This document shows positions 53,688 through 62,193 of a stretch of DNA of 64,000 bases, piece by piece; within the stretch, counting starts at the first letter, position 1; each line of letters begins with the position of its first letter. The DNA comes from Candidatus Zymogenaceae bacterium (GTDB lineage: Bacteria; Desulfobacterota; Zymogenia; Zymogenales; Zymogenaceae), in NCBI GenBank assembly GCA_016933535.1, contig JAFGAS010000025.1, positions 1 to 64,000 on the forward strand. Reading direction: 5' to 3'. Below the pieces are notes generated by a model that saw only the letters and a program-made list of their open reading frames with translations, was not told where the DNA came from and did no database searches. Made by a program: the position numbers and the translations under genes.

Positions 53688-54323
53688 ATGGAATTGAAGC
53701 TATTTGATCTCCTGCTTCCGAGTGAAGTCGCATTCTTCAGATATCTCAACCAGCAGATGGATCTGTTTTACCGGGCCTGCGAATCGTTTAAGGGTCTCAT
53801 TGCGCAACTCAAGAACATGTCTCATGAGGAGATTCACCACTACACGGCATACATCAAGGAGTACGAATCCAAAGAGGACGAATTTGAGCGCGACATCATC
53901 ATCCAGCTCAACAAGACCTTTATAACACCGCTGGACCGGGGGGATATCCACGAGATCGTGATCGGGATCGGCCACTCGATGGACCTCTTGAATAACGTCG
54001 CCCAGAAGATGGATAAATACCGCGTAACGGAAGTACCCGAGAACGTCACGAAGTTCGTCAATATCATGATTTCTGTCGCCGGTGAGCTCAAGAAGCTGAT
54101 CGGATCCCTTGAAAAGAGAAAGGATCTCTTATCCTCGATTAACAAGATACACGAGTTGGAGGTCGAGGCCGATACCCTGACTCACGCGAGCATGGCCGCG
54201 CTGTTTCAGGTGAAGGATCCGATCTATATCATAAAATTCAAGGACATCTACGAACATCTGGAAGATCTCATAAATTCTATGGACGACATAGCCAAGTTGA
54301 TCAGGGGAATCACGCTCAAATAG
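53688..54323 (+). CDS. DUF47/PhoU-like phosphate transport regulator
   Basis: A 211-residue all-helical protein of the DUF47 (PhoU-domain-like) family: LLPSEVAFFRYLNQQMDLFY, IKEYESKEDEFERDIIIQLN, TPLDRGDIHEIVIGIGHSMD and IHELEVEADTLTHASM. Its Glu/Asp/His-rich motifs bind metal clusters in PhoU-like proteins. It precedes the pit gene by seven bases, the standard pairing in which it regulates low-affinity phosphate transport. Confidence 0.93.
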   Translation: MELKLFDLLLPSEVAFFRYLNQQMDLFYRACESFKGLIAQLKNMSHEEIHHYTAYIKEYESKEDEFERDIIIQLNKTFITPLDRGDIHEIVIGIGHSMDLLNNVAQKMDKYRVTEVPENVTKFVNIMISVAGELKKLIGSLEKRKDLLSSINKIHELEVEADTLTHASMAALFQVKDPIYIIKFKDIYEHLEDLINSMDDIAKLIRGITLK

Positions 54324-54330
54324 GTATCGT

Positions 54331-55320
54331 ATGCATCTCACGTTCGCCGTGTTCATTATCGCGCTGGCCCTCATCTTTGACTTTCTCAACGGCTTTCACG
54401 ACGCGGCAAATGCCATTGCTACGGTCGTCGTGACCCGAACGCTCACTCCCTTTCAGGCCGTCCTCATGGCGGGGTTCGCCAATTTCCTAGGCTTTATCTT
54501 CTTCGGGGTGACCGTCGCCCAGACCGTCGGAAAGGGGATCGTGGACAGCAGCATCGTTACGCTGCCGATCATTTTCGCGGCCCTCATGGGTGCAATCGTC
54601 TGGAATATCCTGACCTGGTTCCTGGGCCTGCCCACATCGAGCAGCCACGCGCTCATCGGGGGGCTCGTCGGGAGCACGGTGGCGGCCGTCGGGGTTCGGG
54701 CGGTTCATGTCAGTGGGGTGGTTAAGGTCGTATCCTTTATCTTCGTTGCGCCGCTCCTGGGAATGGTGGGGGCGATCGTTTTCACTATGCTCATCATCTG
54801 GATATTCCATCGGTTCAATCGAGAGCGAACCAACAAGATATTCAAGAGGCTCCAGTTGGTCTCGGCGATGTTCTACAGCATCGGCCACGGGACAAACGAC
54901 GCCCAGAAGACGATGGGCATCATCGCCCTCGTGCTTTTTTCATCGGGGATGATCCCGACGTTTCACATAGATAGATGGGTCGTGTTCGCCTGCTATTTCA
55001 CCATTGCGCTCGGGACCGTCTTTGGGGGGTGGAGGATCGTCAAGACGATGGGCACCAATATCACGAAGATACGGCCGATGGAAGGCTTTTGTGCGGAGAC
55101 CGCATCGGCGTTCGTTCTGATGGGAACGGCGCATTTCGGGATACCGGTCAGTACCACACACGTGATCGCCGGCTCCATCATGGGGGTGGGTACCGTCGAG
55201 GCGGTACGGGGCGTCAGGTGGATAACCGCGCGCAGGATCATCTGGGCCTGGATACTGACCATCCCGATGACGGGCGGCTTTTCCGCCCTGACGTATTACG
55301 CCGTATCCATAGTCATGTAA
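54331..55320 (+). CDS. pit: Inorganic phosphate transporter, PiT family
   Basis: A 329-residue membrane protein with about ten hydrophobic segments. PiT signature halves: FDFLNGFHDAANAIATVVVT near the N-terminus and FYSIGHGTNDAQKTMGIIAL in the second half; GLPTSSSHALIGGLVG and FGIPVSTTHVIAGSIMGVG repeat the internal pseudo-symmetry. Imports metal-phosphate or phosphate by ion coupling. Co-transcribed with the DUF47 gene. Confidence 0.95.
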   Translation: MHLTFAVFIIALALIFDFLNGFHDAANAIATVVVTRTLTPFQAVLMAGFANFLGFIFFGVTVAQTVGKGIVDSSIVTLPIIFAALMGAIVWNILTWFLGLPTSSSHALIGGLVGSTVAAVGVRAVHVSGVVKVVSFIFVAPLLGMVGAIVFTMLIIWIFHRFNRERTNKIFKRLQLVSAMFYSIGHGTNDAQKTMGIIALVLFSSGMIPTFHIDRWVVFACYFTIALGTVFGGWRIVKTMGTNITKIRPMEGFCAETASAFVLMGTAHFGIPVSTTHVIAGSIMGVGTVEAVRGVRWITARRIIWAWILTIPMTGGFSALTYYAVSIVM

Positions 55321-55347
55321 GGACCGACCACGGCGCGTATTCCGATC

Positions 55348-56139
55348 CTACCCGTGAACGTAATCCCCGATCTTCCTGATACGATCCATCTCGTCGGCCG
55401 GGAGGGGGCCCCGTGCGAGGGCGGCCAATCCTTCAACCATCTGGGCCTCGTTCTTAGGCCCCATCATGCACAGGTCGACGTGGGGATCGGTCAGGACAAA
55501 ACGGTAACAGTCCGACGGCGTCAGGGGCCGCTGCCCGGGCGGCATCTTTTTCGGGTTCAACAGTTTGCCCCACCGGGTCGCCGTGTAAGTGGTCAGCCCC
55601 GGCCGGTTCTCGCCGACCAGATACGGGAATACCTCTTCTTCGGCCCCGCGGTGGGCGGCGTTGTACCTGACCATGAAGATATCGATGGGGCAATCGCTTC
55701 TGCGGGCGATCTCCCCGAAGAGCTTTCGGTTATGGCCCGACATGCCGATGAATCGAACCATGCCTTTCTCCCGCAGTGCCAGGGACTGTCGGATGATCCG
55801 TGCGGGCGGATAGGAATAGTGACAGCCCAGGAGGAGTACGTCGGCGTAGTCGGTTCCTAGGGCGCTGATCCCTTTGTGGACACTGCGGCTGACCGTCAGG
55901 CCGAGGTGATCGTACGTCTGCAGGACGATGACGATGTCCTTCCGGTTGCTGCTGACGAGGTTCTTAAGGCCGTCCCCCATTCCGCTTTTCCGGGGGGTGC
56001 TCCAGTAGAAGTAGTTGATCCCGTATTCATGAAAGGCCCGTTCGACGGCCGCCGCTGGCACTCCGTAGCCGCCAGCAAGCCCGAGCCGGCTTACCGAGAG
56101 CCCGGTTCTCCCAAGAATCGTCTTCTTCGTGAAATCCAT
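55348..56139 (-). CDS. Aldo/keto reductase family protein
   Basis: 263 residues, shorter than the usual ~320. TIM-barrel AKR features: ILGRTGLSVSRLGLAGGYG, INYFYWSTPRKSGMG, the LGTDYADVLLLGCH strand, GMVRFIGMSGHNRKL, FMVRYNAAHRG and a truncated C-terminal part without the long loops. The tyrosine/lysine/histidine tetrad is not fully clear (the lysine position reads in VLQTYDH), so activity is uncertain. Convergent with pit. Confidence 0.82.
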   Translation of the reverse strand: MDFTKKTILGRTGLSVSRLGLAGGYGVPAAAVERAFHEYGINYFYWSTPRKSGMGDGLKNLVSSNRKDIVIVLQTYDHLGLTVSRSVHKGISALGTDYADVLLLGCHYSYPPARIIRQSLALREKGMVRFIGMSGHNRKLFGEIARRSDCPIDIFMVRYNAAHRGAEEEVFPYLVGENRPGLTTYTATRWGKLLNPKKMPPGQRPLTPSDCYRFVLTDPHVDLCMMGPKNEAQMVEGLAALARGPLPADEMDRIRKIGDYVHG

Positions 56140-56293
56140 GACCTATCCTCTCTTTGTTCTACACCATTGGGCGTAAATGATGCGCACCACGATCGTCCTC
56201 GGCCCCGCCTCCATGCCCCTTGCACGGATTTGTCGGCCAGGCCGATGATGTAGGTCGCTGCACGGGACGGCCGACCGCCGTCCTTCAGACCGC

Positions 56294-56998
56294 TCAGCCG
56301 CCCCCAAAGCCGACGGTCACCTCTGTACCCCGGCTCACCAGGATCGGCACGATGCCTTTTCCGCCCGAAAGCCGCATGACCGTCTCCCTGGCGGCGGGAT
56401 CGTCGTCGATGACGATCTCTTCAAAGGCAACGCGCCGCTCGGTCAGGTCACGCAGGGCCCTTTCGCAGTAGGGGCATCCGCGCTTGGTATACACGATAAC
56501 CGGCTCGACACGATCGTGACGTTGGTTCATTTGGGCCGCTTCATAGACGCTTGTCACCGCGAACTGCACGTAGGCCAGGCACTTGTCCTTCCAGATGCCG
56601 GATTCCAGGAATTCCCGGTACGCCCCCGGCTCCGAGAAGTCGTATCCAATCAGCTGGCGGCAGCTCAACCCCGAGAAGGCGGCGGCAAATCGGGTTACGA
56701 AGTCGCCGGAGTATGCACGGGCGCGATGACGCGCCTGTTTGACAGCCGCCTTATCTTGGCCGGGTACGCGGCACACAAGGCCGAGGGCCATGGTCGCCGT
56801 GGAGACAGCGCCGCAGGGAGCATCCTGCTTTCCTCCGATACCGCCCAGAAAGGGGATTCCCGCCCAGAGGATACTATCGTCTTCGAACCTGAATGCTTCC
56901 CACAAGACCTGCAGGACCGCCGGTCCTCAGTGGTATCCCCTGCCCAGGAGATCTCCGGCTCTTTTTTTTGCCTCATCGAGGGAAAAAGAAGGGATCAT
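56294..56998 (-). CDS. C_GCAxxG_C_C family selenoprotein fused to a glutaredoxin-like domain
   Basis: 234 residues if the in-frame TGA at 56929-56927 is read as selenocysteine (residue 24). The start ATG at 56998 has GGAG six bases upstream. Before the TGA: MIPSFSLDEAKKRAGDLLGRGYH; after it: GPAVLQVLWEAF. The family has a Cys exactly here (GYNC-QAVL type). The other conserved cysteines are in DAPCGAV, LSCRQ and KCLAY. A C-terminal glutaredoxin-like domain (about 162-234) has CPYC. A hairpin AGGACC-GGC-GGUCCU abuts the UGA and could serve as SECIS. A tRNA-Sec is at 4041. Probably a redox enzyme. Confidence 0.85.
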
Positions 56999-57082
56999 AT
57001 CAGTCTCCATCCGTATGATAAAAGGAAAATGCGCCGTCTGTGATAAACGGCGGGAACAATGAAACGCACCGTATACGACCGC

Positions 57083-59518
57083 CTATCCGATATCCACCAG
57101 CGAGAGCCTGCCGGCAAATCGCGACATCATAATCTCCCGGGTTGCCCGGTGGGCGGGATCGGACAGGTCGGGGTCTTTTCCAAGCAGGGACTCGGCCTCC
57201 TTTCGGGCGGCAAGCAGCGTACGGTAGTCCCGGGTAAGGTCCACCGCACGAAACGCGGGGAGACCCGATTGCCTGGTACCCATGAACTCGCCCGGTCCAC
57301 GGATTTTCAGGTCTTCCTCCGCGATAACGAAGCCGTCGGTCGTCTTGGTCATGATATCCAGCCTTCGCGTGGCATCCTCGGAGCGGACGAAATCTGCCAT
57401 CAGGATGCAAAAGGAGCGGTCGGCGGCGCGGCCGACCCTGCCGCGCAGCTGGTGGAGCTGGGAAAGGCCGTACCGATCGGCGTGCTCGATAACCATCACC
57501 GTGGCGTTGGGCACATCCACCCCGACCTCCACGACGGTCGTTGAGACCAGGACGTGAATCTCCCCGCGGGCAAAACCTCCCATTGTCTCTTCTTTAAGGG
57601 CCCCCTTCATCCTTCCGGTGATCAGCCCCACGCGGTATTCGGAGAAGACCTTCGTCAGCTCATCGGCCATACGCACCGCGTCCTTTAGAGGAAGCGTCTC
57701 GGATTCCTCCACGAGGGGATAGACACAAAAGGCCTGCCGCCCCTTCTTGAGCTCTTCCCGGATGATCTCGTAGGCGCGCGGCCTCCCGTCCTCGGAAAAG
57801 AGGAGCGTGGTGGGTGGTATCCGGCCCGGGGGCAGCTGGTCGATGACACTTACGTCCAGATCGCCGTAGACGGTCAGCGCGAGCGTCCGTGGAATGGGGG
57901 TGGCCGTCATGACGATCATCTCCGGTGCCGGTCCCTTGTCCTTGAGGGCGCCGCGCTGCAGCACCCCGAAGCGGTGCTGCTCGTCAATGACAACCAGGCC
58001 CAGGTCACGGAAGCGGACGTCCGTGGAGATGAGGGCGTGGGTGCCGAAGACGAGCGAAATGCTCCCGTCGGCGATTCCCGAAAGGACCTCGCCGCGGCGC
58101 TTGCCCTTCACCGAGGACGTGAGCAGCGCCGAGCTGACACCTATGGCCGCCAGCATGCCGGAGAGGTTCCGGTAGTGCTGTTCGGCCAGGATTTCGGTCG
58201 GCGCCATGAGCGCGGCCTGGGCACGCTCCTCGACGGCGATAAGGGCCGCGGCGCACGCGACAACGGTTTTCCCGCACCCCACGTCCCCCTGGATGAGGCG
58301 GTGCGTCGGGTGAGGGGCCCTGATATCGGCGACCACCTCCGAAAGCACCCGGTCCTGGGCCGCCGTCAGGGAAAACGAGAGGCCGTGCAGGAATGAATCC
58401 ATGAGTCTTCCTTCGGCCCGATAGCTCCTCCCCGGGGACTTGATGATATTCTTTTTCCTCAAGAGCAGGCCAATCTCCAGGATGAAGAGCTCGTCGGTCG
58501 CCAGCGACCGTACCGGCGGATAGGACCCGTCGGAAAGCGCCGGCTCGCCGTCGGCCGGGTCGTGGATTTGGCGGATTGCCTCGCGGACGGGCATGAGGCC
58601 CAGCCGTCCCCTGATCTCTTCGGGCACCCCGTCGGGCAGGAGGGGGCCGTACGTATCCAGCGCCGATCCCACGATCGAGACCATTGTCTTGAGGCTGATC
58701 CCCTCGGTGAGCGGGTAACGGGGGATGAGGCGGCCCCGGTACTGTTCCGATTCTTCCCACGGCTCCACGTCCGGGTGCGCCATGCTTTTCTTGAAGTTGT
58801 ATTCCGAGACGACGCCCCTCACCAGGAGTTTCGCGCCGTTTTTGAACCGCCCCTGCATATAGGGGGCGTTGAACCAGACCAGGGTCATAACGTCCCTGCC
58901 GTCGGTGACGATGAGCTCATAGAGGCGCTTTCGCGTCCTCTTGGAGTACCGATTGCCGCCCGCGACCACCTCGACGATAAGCGCCCCCTGCTGCTTGTGG
59001 ACGAGTTCCCTGATCGTATTGAGCCGGCGCACGTCGATGTAGTAGCGGGGGATGAGAAACAGCAGGTCCTCCACCGTCTCGATACCCCGTTTCCTCAACA
59101 GCTCCCCCCGCCGCGGGCCCACTCCCTTGACGTATTCGACGGGGGTCCTGAGCTTTTCGAGGGCGGCCGGCAGGCCGGGTGGGGCAGCGGACGGGGCAGG
59201 GCGATCTGCCGTACCCGGGGAGCCCGTGTCGGAGATTATCTCACGAAGAAGGGCAAGGGAGCGGGTAACGGCGCTGCGTTTTTCTTCCTCGGCGAGCGTG
59301 TCGAAGCCGGCGAGTAATTCGTCCAGCCTATCTACTTCTGATTGCCACCGGGCATAATCCGGTGCCTCACGCATCCGGGAGATGATCCGGCGGGAGGTGG
59401 CCGAAAAACCGGTAAGCCGAAAAAGGAGGGCGAAGTCGCCCTTTGCCGCGTATCCCAGCGGCCTGGTGAGAAGGGCGGCGAGCCTGCCGATTGTCTCCCC
59501 GGACGGTGCGTTTCCCAT
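57083..59518 (-). CDS. recG: ATP-dependent DNA helicase RecG
   Basis: An 811-residue RecG, which reverses and branch-migrates stalled forks and Holliday junctions. N-terminal wedge/OB domain (PVEYVKGVGPRRGELLRKRG near 120, then ELIVTDGRDVMTLVWFN). Helicase motifs: RLIQGDVGCGKTVVA (I), APTEILAEQHY (Ia), VVIDEQHRFGVLQR (II, DEQH), MTATPIPRTLALTVYGDLD (III), VEVGVDVPNATVMVIEHADR (V), QLRGRVGR (VI). Somewhat longer N-terminal helical region than E. coli RecG. Gene stands alone on the minus strand. Confidence 0.97.
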   Translation of the reverse strand: MGNAPSGETIGRLAALLTRPLGYAAKGDFALLFRLTGFSATSRRIISRMREAPDYARWQSEVDRLDELLAGFDTLAEEEKRSAVTRSLALLREIISDTGSPGTADRPAPSAAPPGLPAALEKLRTPVEYVKGVGPRRGELLRKRGIETVEDLLFLIPRYYIDVRRLNTIRELVHKQQGALIVEVVAGGNRYSKRTRKRLYELIVTDGRDVMTLVWFNAPYMQGRFKNGAKLLVRGVVSEYNFKKSMAHPDVEPWEESEQYRGRLIPRYPLTEGISLKTMVSIVGSALDTYGPLLPDGVPEEIRGRLGLMPVREAIRQIHDPADGEPALSDGSYPPVRSLATDELFILEIGLLLRKKNIIKSPGRSYRAEGRLMDSFLHGLSFSLTAAQDRVLSEVVADIRAPHPTHRLIQGDVGCGKTVVACAAALIAVEERAQAALMAPTEILAEQHYRNLSGMLAAIGVSSALLTSSVKGKRRGEVLSGIADGSISLVFGTHALISTDVRFRDLGLVVIDEQHRFGVLQRGALKDKGPAPEMIVMTATPIPRTLALTVYGDLDVSVIDQLPPGRIPPTTLLFSEDGRPRAYEIIREELKKGRQAFCVYPLVEESETLPLKDAVRMADELTKVFSEYRVGLITGRMKGALKEETMGGFARGEIHVLVSTTVVEVGVDVPNATVMVIEHADRYGLSQLHQLRGRVGRAADRSFCILMADFVRSEDATRRLDIMTKTTDGFVIAEEDLKIRGPGEFMGTRQSGLPAFRAVDLTRDYRTLLAARKEAESLLGKDPDLSDPAHRATREIMMSRFAGRLSLVDIG

Positions 59519-59604
59519 GGAAAGAGTCTACCCGATAATCATGCGGATTAAAAGGACTTTTTAATGCCTTGACAAGAGGCCGGTGCCGTTTTAGTATCGG
59601 GGCT

Positions 59605-60642
59605 ATGGAGTACCTTGAAATCAGGCGTGTCTCCAAGCGGTTCGGGGATGTTGCGGCCGTCAGCTCGGCGGACCTTGCAGCGGCAAAGGGATCCATTACG
59701 GTGATCCTCGGGCCGTCGGGCTGCGGCAAATCGACGCTCCTGCGCATCATCGCCGGGATAGAGGCGCCCGACGAGGGCGCGATATACCTGGCGGGACGTG
59801 ATATCACAGGGGCCGGGCCGACACAACGCAATATCGCCATGGTGTTCCAGGACTATGCCCTCTACCCGCACATGAATGCCGAAAAGAACATGACCTTTGG
59901 ACTGATCATGCGGGGCGTGGGGAGGCGGGAGGCAAAAGAGCGGGCAGCGCGGGCGGCGGTCCTGTTGGGAATCGAGGGGCTCCTCGACAAGAAACCGGGG
60001 GCGCTGTCGGGGGGTGAGCGGCAGCGTCTTGCCGTTGGAAGGGCGATCGTCAAGGAGCCGAGCCTCTTTCTGATGGACGAACCCCTGAGCAACGTGGATG
60101 CACAGTTCAAGGCGGCCATGCGCATCGAGATCACGCGCCTCATACGGGATCTCGAGGGCACCATGATCTGGGTTACCCACGACCAGGTGGAGGCAATGGC
60201 GATGGCCGACACCCTGGCAATTATGAAAAGCGGTACAATCGAGGCGGTTGGGGCGCCCCGGGGTCTGTACGAACATCCCCCCAATCTCTTTGTGGCGGGG
60301 TTTCTCGGCAATCCCCCGATGAATATCATCCCCGCCGGGTCGGCAGCCTATCGCCGGCTCATGGAAGACGGCCCGGCAGGCACGGATGCAAGCGCGATAG
60401 TCGGCGTCCGACCCGAGGATATTCTGATCGGCCGGGGAAAATTTACGGCAACCGTCCTCTTTCGAGAGGACCTCGGTTTTGAAACGCGCCTCACGCTGGC
60501 GATCGCAGACGGCCCCCGGCACGAAACCCTGACGGCGCGGGTGGTCGGAACACCCCCGGACGTCGGCGGGACGGTCCGGTTTTCCATAGACCGACGGCGC
60601 CTGCACCTCTTTGACACGATTACGGAACGGAGGCTGGAGTAA
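59605..60642 (+). CDS. ABC transporter ATP-binding protein (MalK/FbpC-like, with TOBE domain)
   Basis: 345 residues from ATG at 59605. Walker A ILGPSGCGKSTLL, Q-loop MVFQDYALYPHM, signature LSGGERQRLAVGRAIV, Walker B LFLMDEPLSNVD and switch His in WVTHDQVEAM. The C-terminal ~110 residues form a TOBE-type domain (IVGVRPEDILIGRG). This subclass serves importers of sugars, iron(III), sulfate or polyamines. No permease or binding protein is adjacent. The next gene, a TonB-like protein, overlaps by one base (TAATG), hinting at iron or another TonB-dependent substrate. Confidence 0.92.
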   Translation: MEYLEIRRVSKRFGDVAAVSSADLAAAKGSITVILGPSGCGKSTLLRIIAGIEAPDEGAIYLAGRDITGAGPTQRNIAMVFQDYALYPHMNAEKNMTFGLIMRGVGRREAKERAARAAVLLGIEGLLDKKPGALSGGERQRLAVGRAIVKEPSLFLMDEPLSNVDAQFKAAMRIEITRLIRDLEGTMIWVTHDQVEAMAMADTLAIMKSGTIEAVGAPRGLYEHPPNLFVAGFLGNPPMNIIPAGSAAYRRLMEDGPAGTDASAIVGVRPEDILIGRGKFTATVLFREDLGFETRLTLAIADGPRHETLTARVVGTPPDVGGTVRFSIDRRRLHLFDTITERRLE

Positions 60643-61274
60643 TGAAACGGGCCGCTCGGCGACGGCACCTTCTGTTCTTCTCGACCTCGGTGGCCGCGCA
60701 TCTTCTTTTTGTCCTCGCGGCCGTTGGTGTAGCCTTCATCGTATCGGACACGCCCCGGCCCGGCTCGGACCATCCGCTCGTGGTATCGCTCGATCGGGGT
60801 GAGGAAACGGGCGACATATCGGCCCCGGAAACGGCCCCCCGAGAGATCGCCGCTCCCGTGAAGGTATCCGTCCCGTTCACAACGAAGGTATCGGGAGATA
60901 CCGAAGGCCCGGGAAATCCGATCGAGGTGGGGGAGCCCGGCGGTGTGTCCGGTATTACCGGGCCGGAAGATGGGGGCGATACAAAGGCGCTGCCCGATTA
61001 CATAAGAAGTGTGCGTGCGCGGATTGATCGGCACAAGCATTATCCATCGGACGCGGCCAGGGACGGTATCGAGGGGACGGTTACCGTATCGTTTCTGCTC
61101 GACAGGCGCGGCACCCTCCTGGAAAAGGGGATTGCGGTCGGCTCCGGCCACCCGGTGCTCGATAAGGCCGCCCTGGCCGCGATCGGGGACTCATCGCCCT
61201 TCCCCCCGTTTCCGAACGGCCTGGAACGCGAAAGGCTCCTGTTGAAGCTTCCCATCACCTACCGGCGGCGGTAG
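60642..61274 (+). CDS. TonB-like energy transducer protein
   Basis: A 210-residue protein with one N-terminal membrane anchor (HLLFFSTSVAAHLLFVLAAV), a Pro/Glu/Gly-rich periplasmic linker and a C-terminal TonB domain (about 120-210): YIRSVRARIDRHKHYPSDAA, EGTVTVSFLLDRRGTLLEKG, VLDKAALAAI and FPPFPNG. TonB spans the periplasm and passes ExbBD energy to outer-membrane receptors. No exbB, exbD or receptor is adjacent. Its start shares a base with the ABC ATPase stop. Confidence 0.9.
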   Translation: MKRAARRRHLLFFSTSVAAHLLFVLAAVGVAFIVSDTPRPGSDHPLVVSLDRGEETGDISAPETAPREIAAPVKVSVPFTTKVSGDTEGPGNPIEVGEPGGVSGITGPEDGGDTKALPDYIRSVRARIDRHKHYPSDAARDGIEGTVTVSFLLDRRGTLLEKGIAVGSGHPVLDKAALAAIGDSSPFPPFPNGLERERLLLKLPITYRRR

Positions 61275-61466
61275 GTCGTCTCAAGGTGTACCTGCCACAT
61301 CCGGTTATCCCTATTATGACGAAGATCACGATCGGCCGCAGGCACCGGGTGTCGGGCCCGGTCCTTTCGACGGGGGTTGGTAACGGACTTGCCCTGTCTT
61401 GCGCAGGTCCGTATGTTGACAGGGTCGTTTTTTACCCGTATAATAGGCCCAGTGAAGGAATAGCCA

Positions 61467-62015
61467 ATGCCGACGAAACAACGCCTCTCCCCAAGCATGG
61501 AAGATTACCTCGAGGTAATCTATGGCCTGGTTGAACAAAACCGCGTCGCCCGCGTCAGGGATATCGCCGATATCCTCTCCGTAACGATGCCGTCGGTAAC
61601 GGGGGCCCTCAAGAAGCTCTCCGGCAAGGAGCTGGTCAATTACGACCCCCATGAAGTGATAACCCTGACGCCCGAGGGAGAGGTGCTGGCCCGTAAGCTT
61701 GTCCACGCCCACCGATCCATCGCGTCGTTTTTGACCGAAATACTCAACGTCCGGCCCGACATCGCGGAAAAAAACGCATGCCGGATGGAGCATGCCATTG
61801 ACGACGTCGTCCTGACGCGCCTCATTCGCTATATCGAGTTTGTCGGAAAATGTCCGGGCGTGGTCGCGCGTTTTTCGGAGGAACTCGGTCACTTCTGTCC
61901 CCAGACTCCCGACCGCGGGACCCGTGAGACATGCCTGGAAGACCGCCTGCGGTCTCATGAGGAGCCGGCGGTCAAGAAAAAGGTAAAGACTCGATCCCGG
62001 TCGGCAAAGCCGTAA
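61467..62015 (+). CDS. DtxR/MntR family metal-dependent regulator
   Basis: A 182-residue regulator: LSPSMEDYLEVIYGLVEQNR, VRDIADILSVTMPSVTGALK (DNA-recognition helix), LTPEGEVLARKLVHAHRSIA and CRMEHAIDDVVLTRLIRYIE (metal-binding and dimer helices with MEH). The family represses iron or manganese uptake genes when metal is plentiful. The TonB and ABC ATPase genes lie just upstream on the same strand, in keeping with metal transport. Tail rich in Arg/Lys. ATG is preceded by GTGAAGGAATAGCC. Confidence 0.9.
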   Translation: MPTKQRLSPSMEDYLEVIYGLVEQNRVARVRDIADILSVTMPSVTGALKKLSGKELVNYDPHEVITLTPEGEVLARKLVHAHRSIASFLTEILNVRPDIAEKNACRMEHAIDDVVLTRLIRYIEFVGKCPGVVARFSEELGHFCPQTPDRGTRETCLEDRLRSHEEPAVKKKVKTRSRSAKP

Positions 62016-62193
62016 ACCGGGATGGATTTCCAATACGGATAAAAGGCGGCCGGCGTCCCGCCGGGGGATTGCCGGCCGAACCGCGCCTGCCGCATATCGA
62101 CGCGCCGTACGGGGCAGCACCCGATTACGATGGGGCAAGACACCATCGGGCCATTCCCATGACCCATGATGGCCGCCGACCGCCGGCGCTTCT

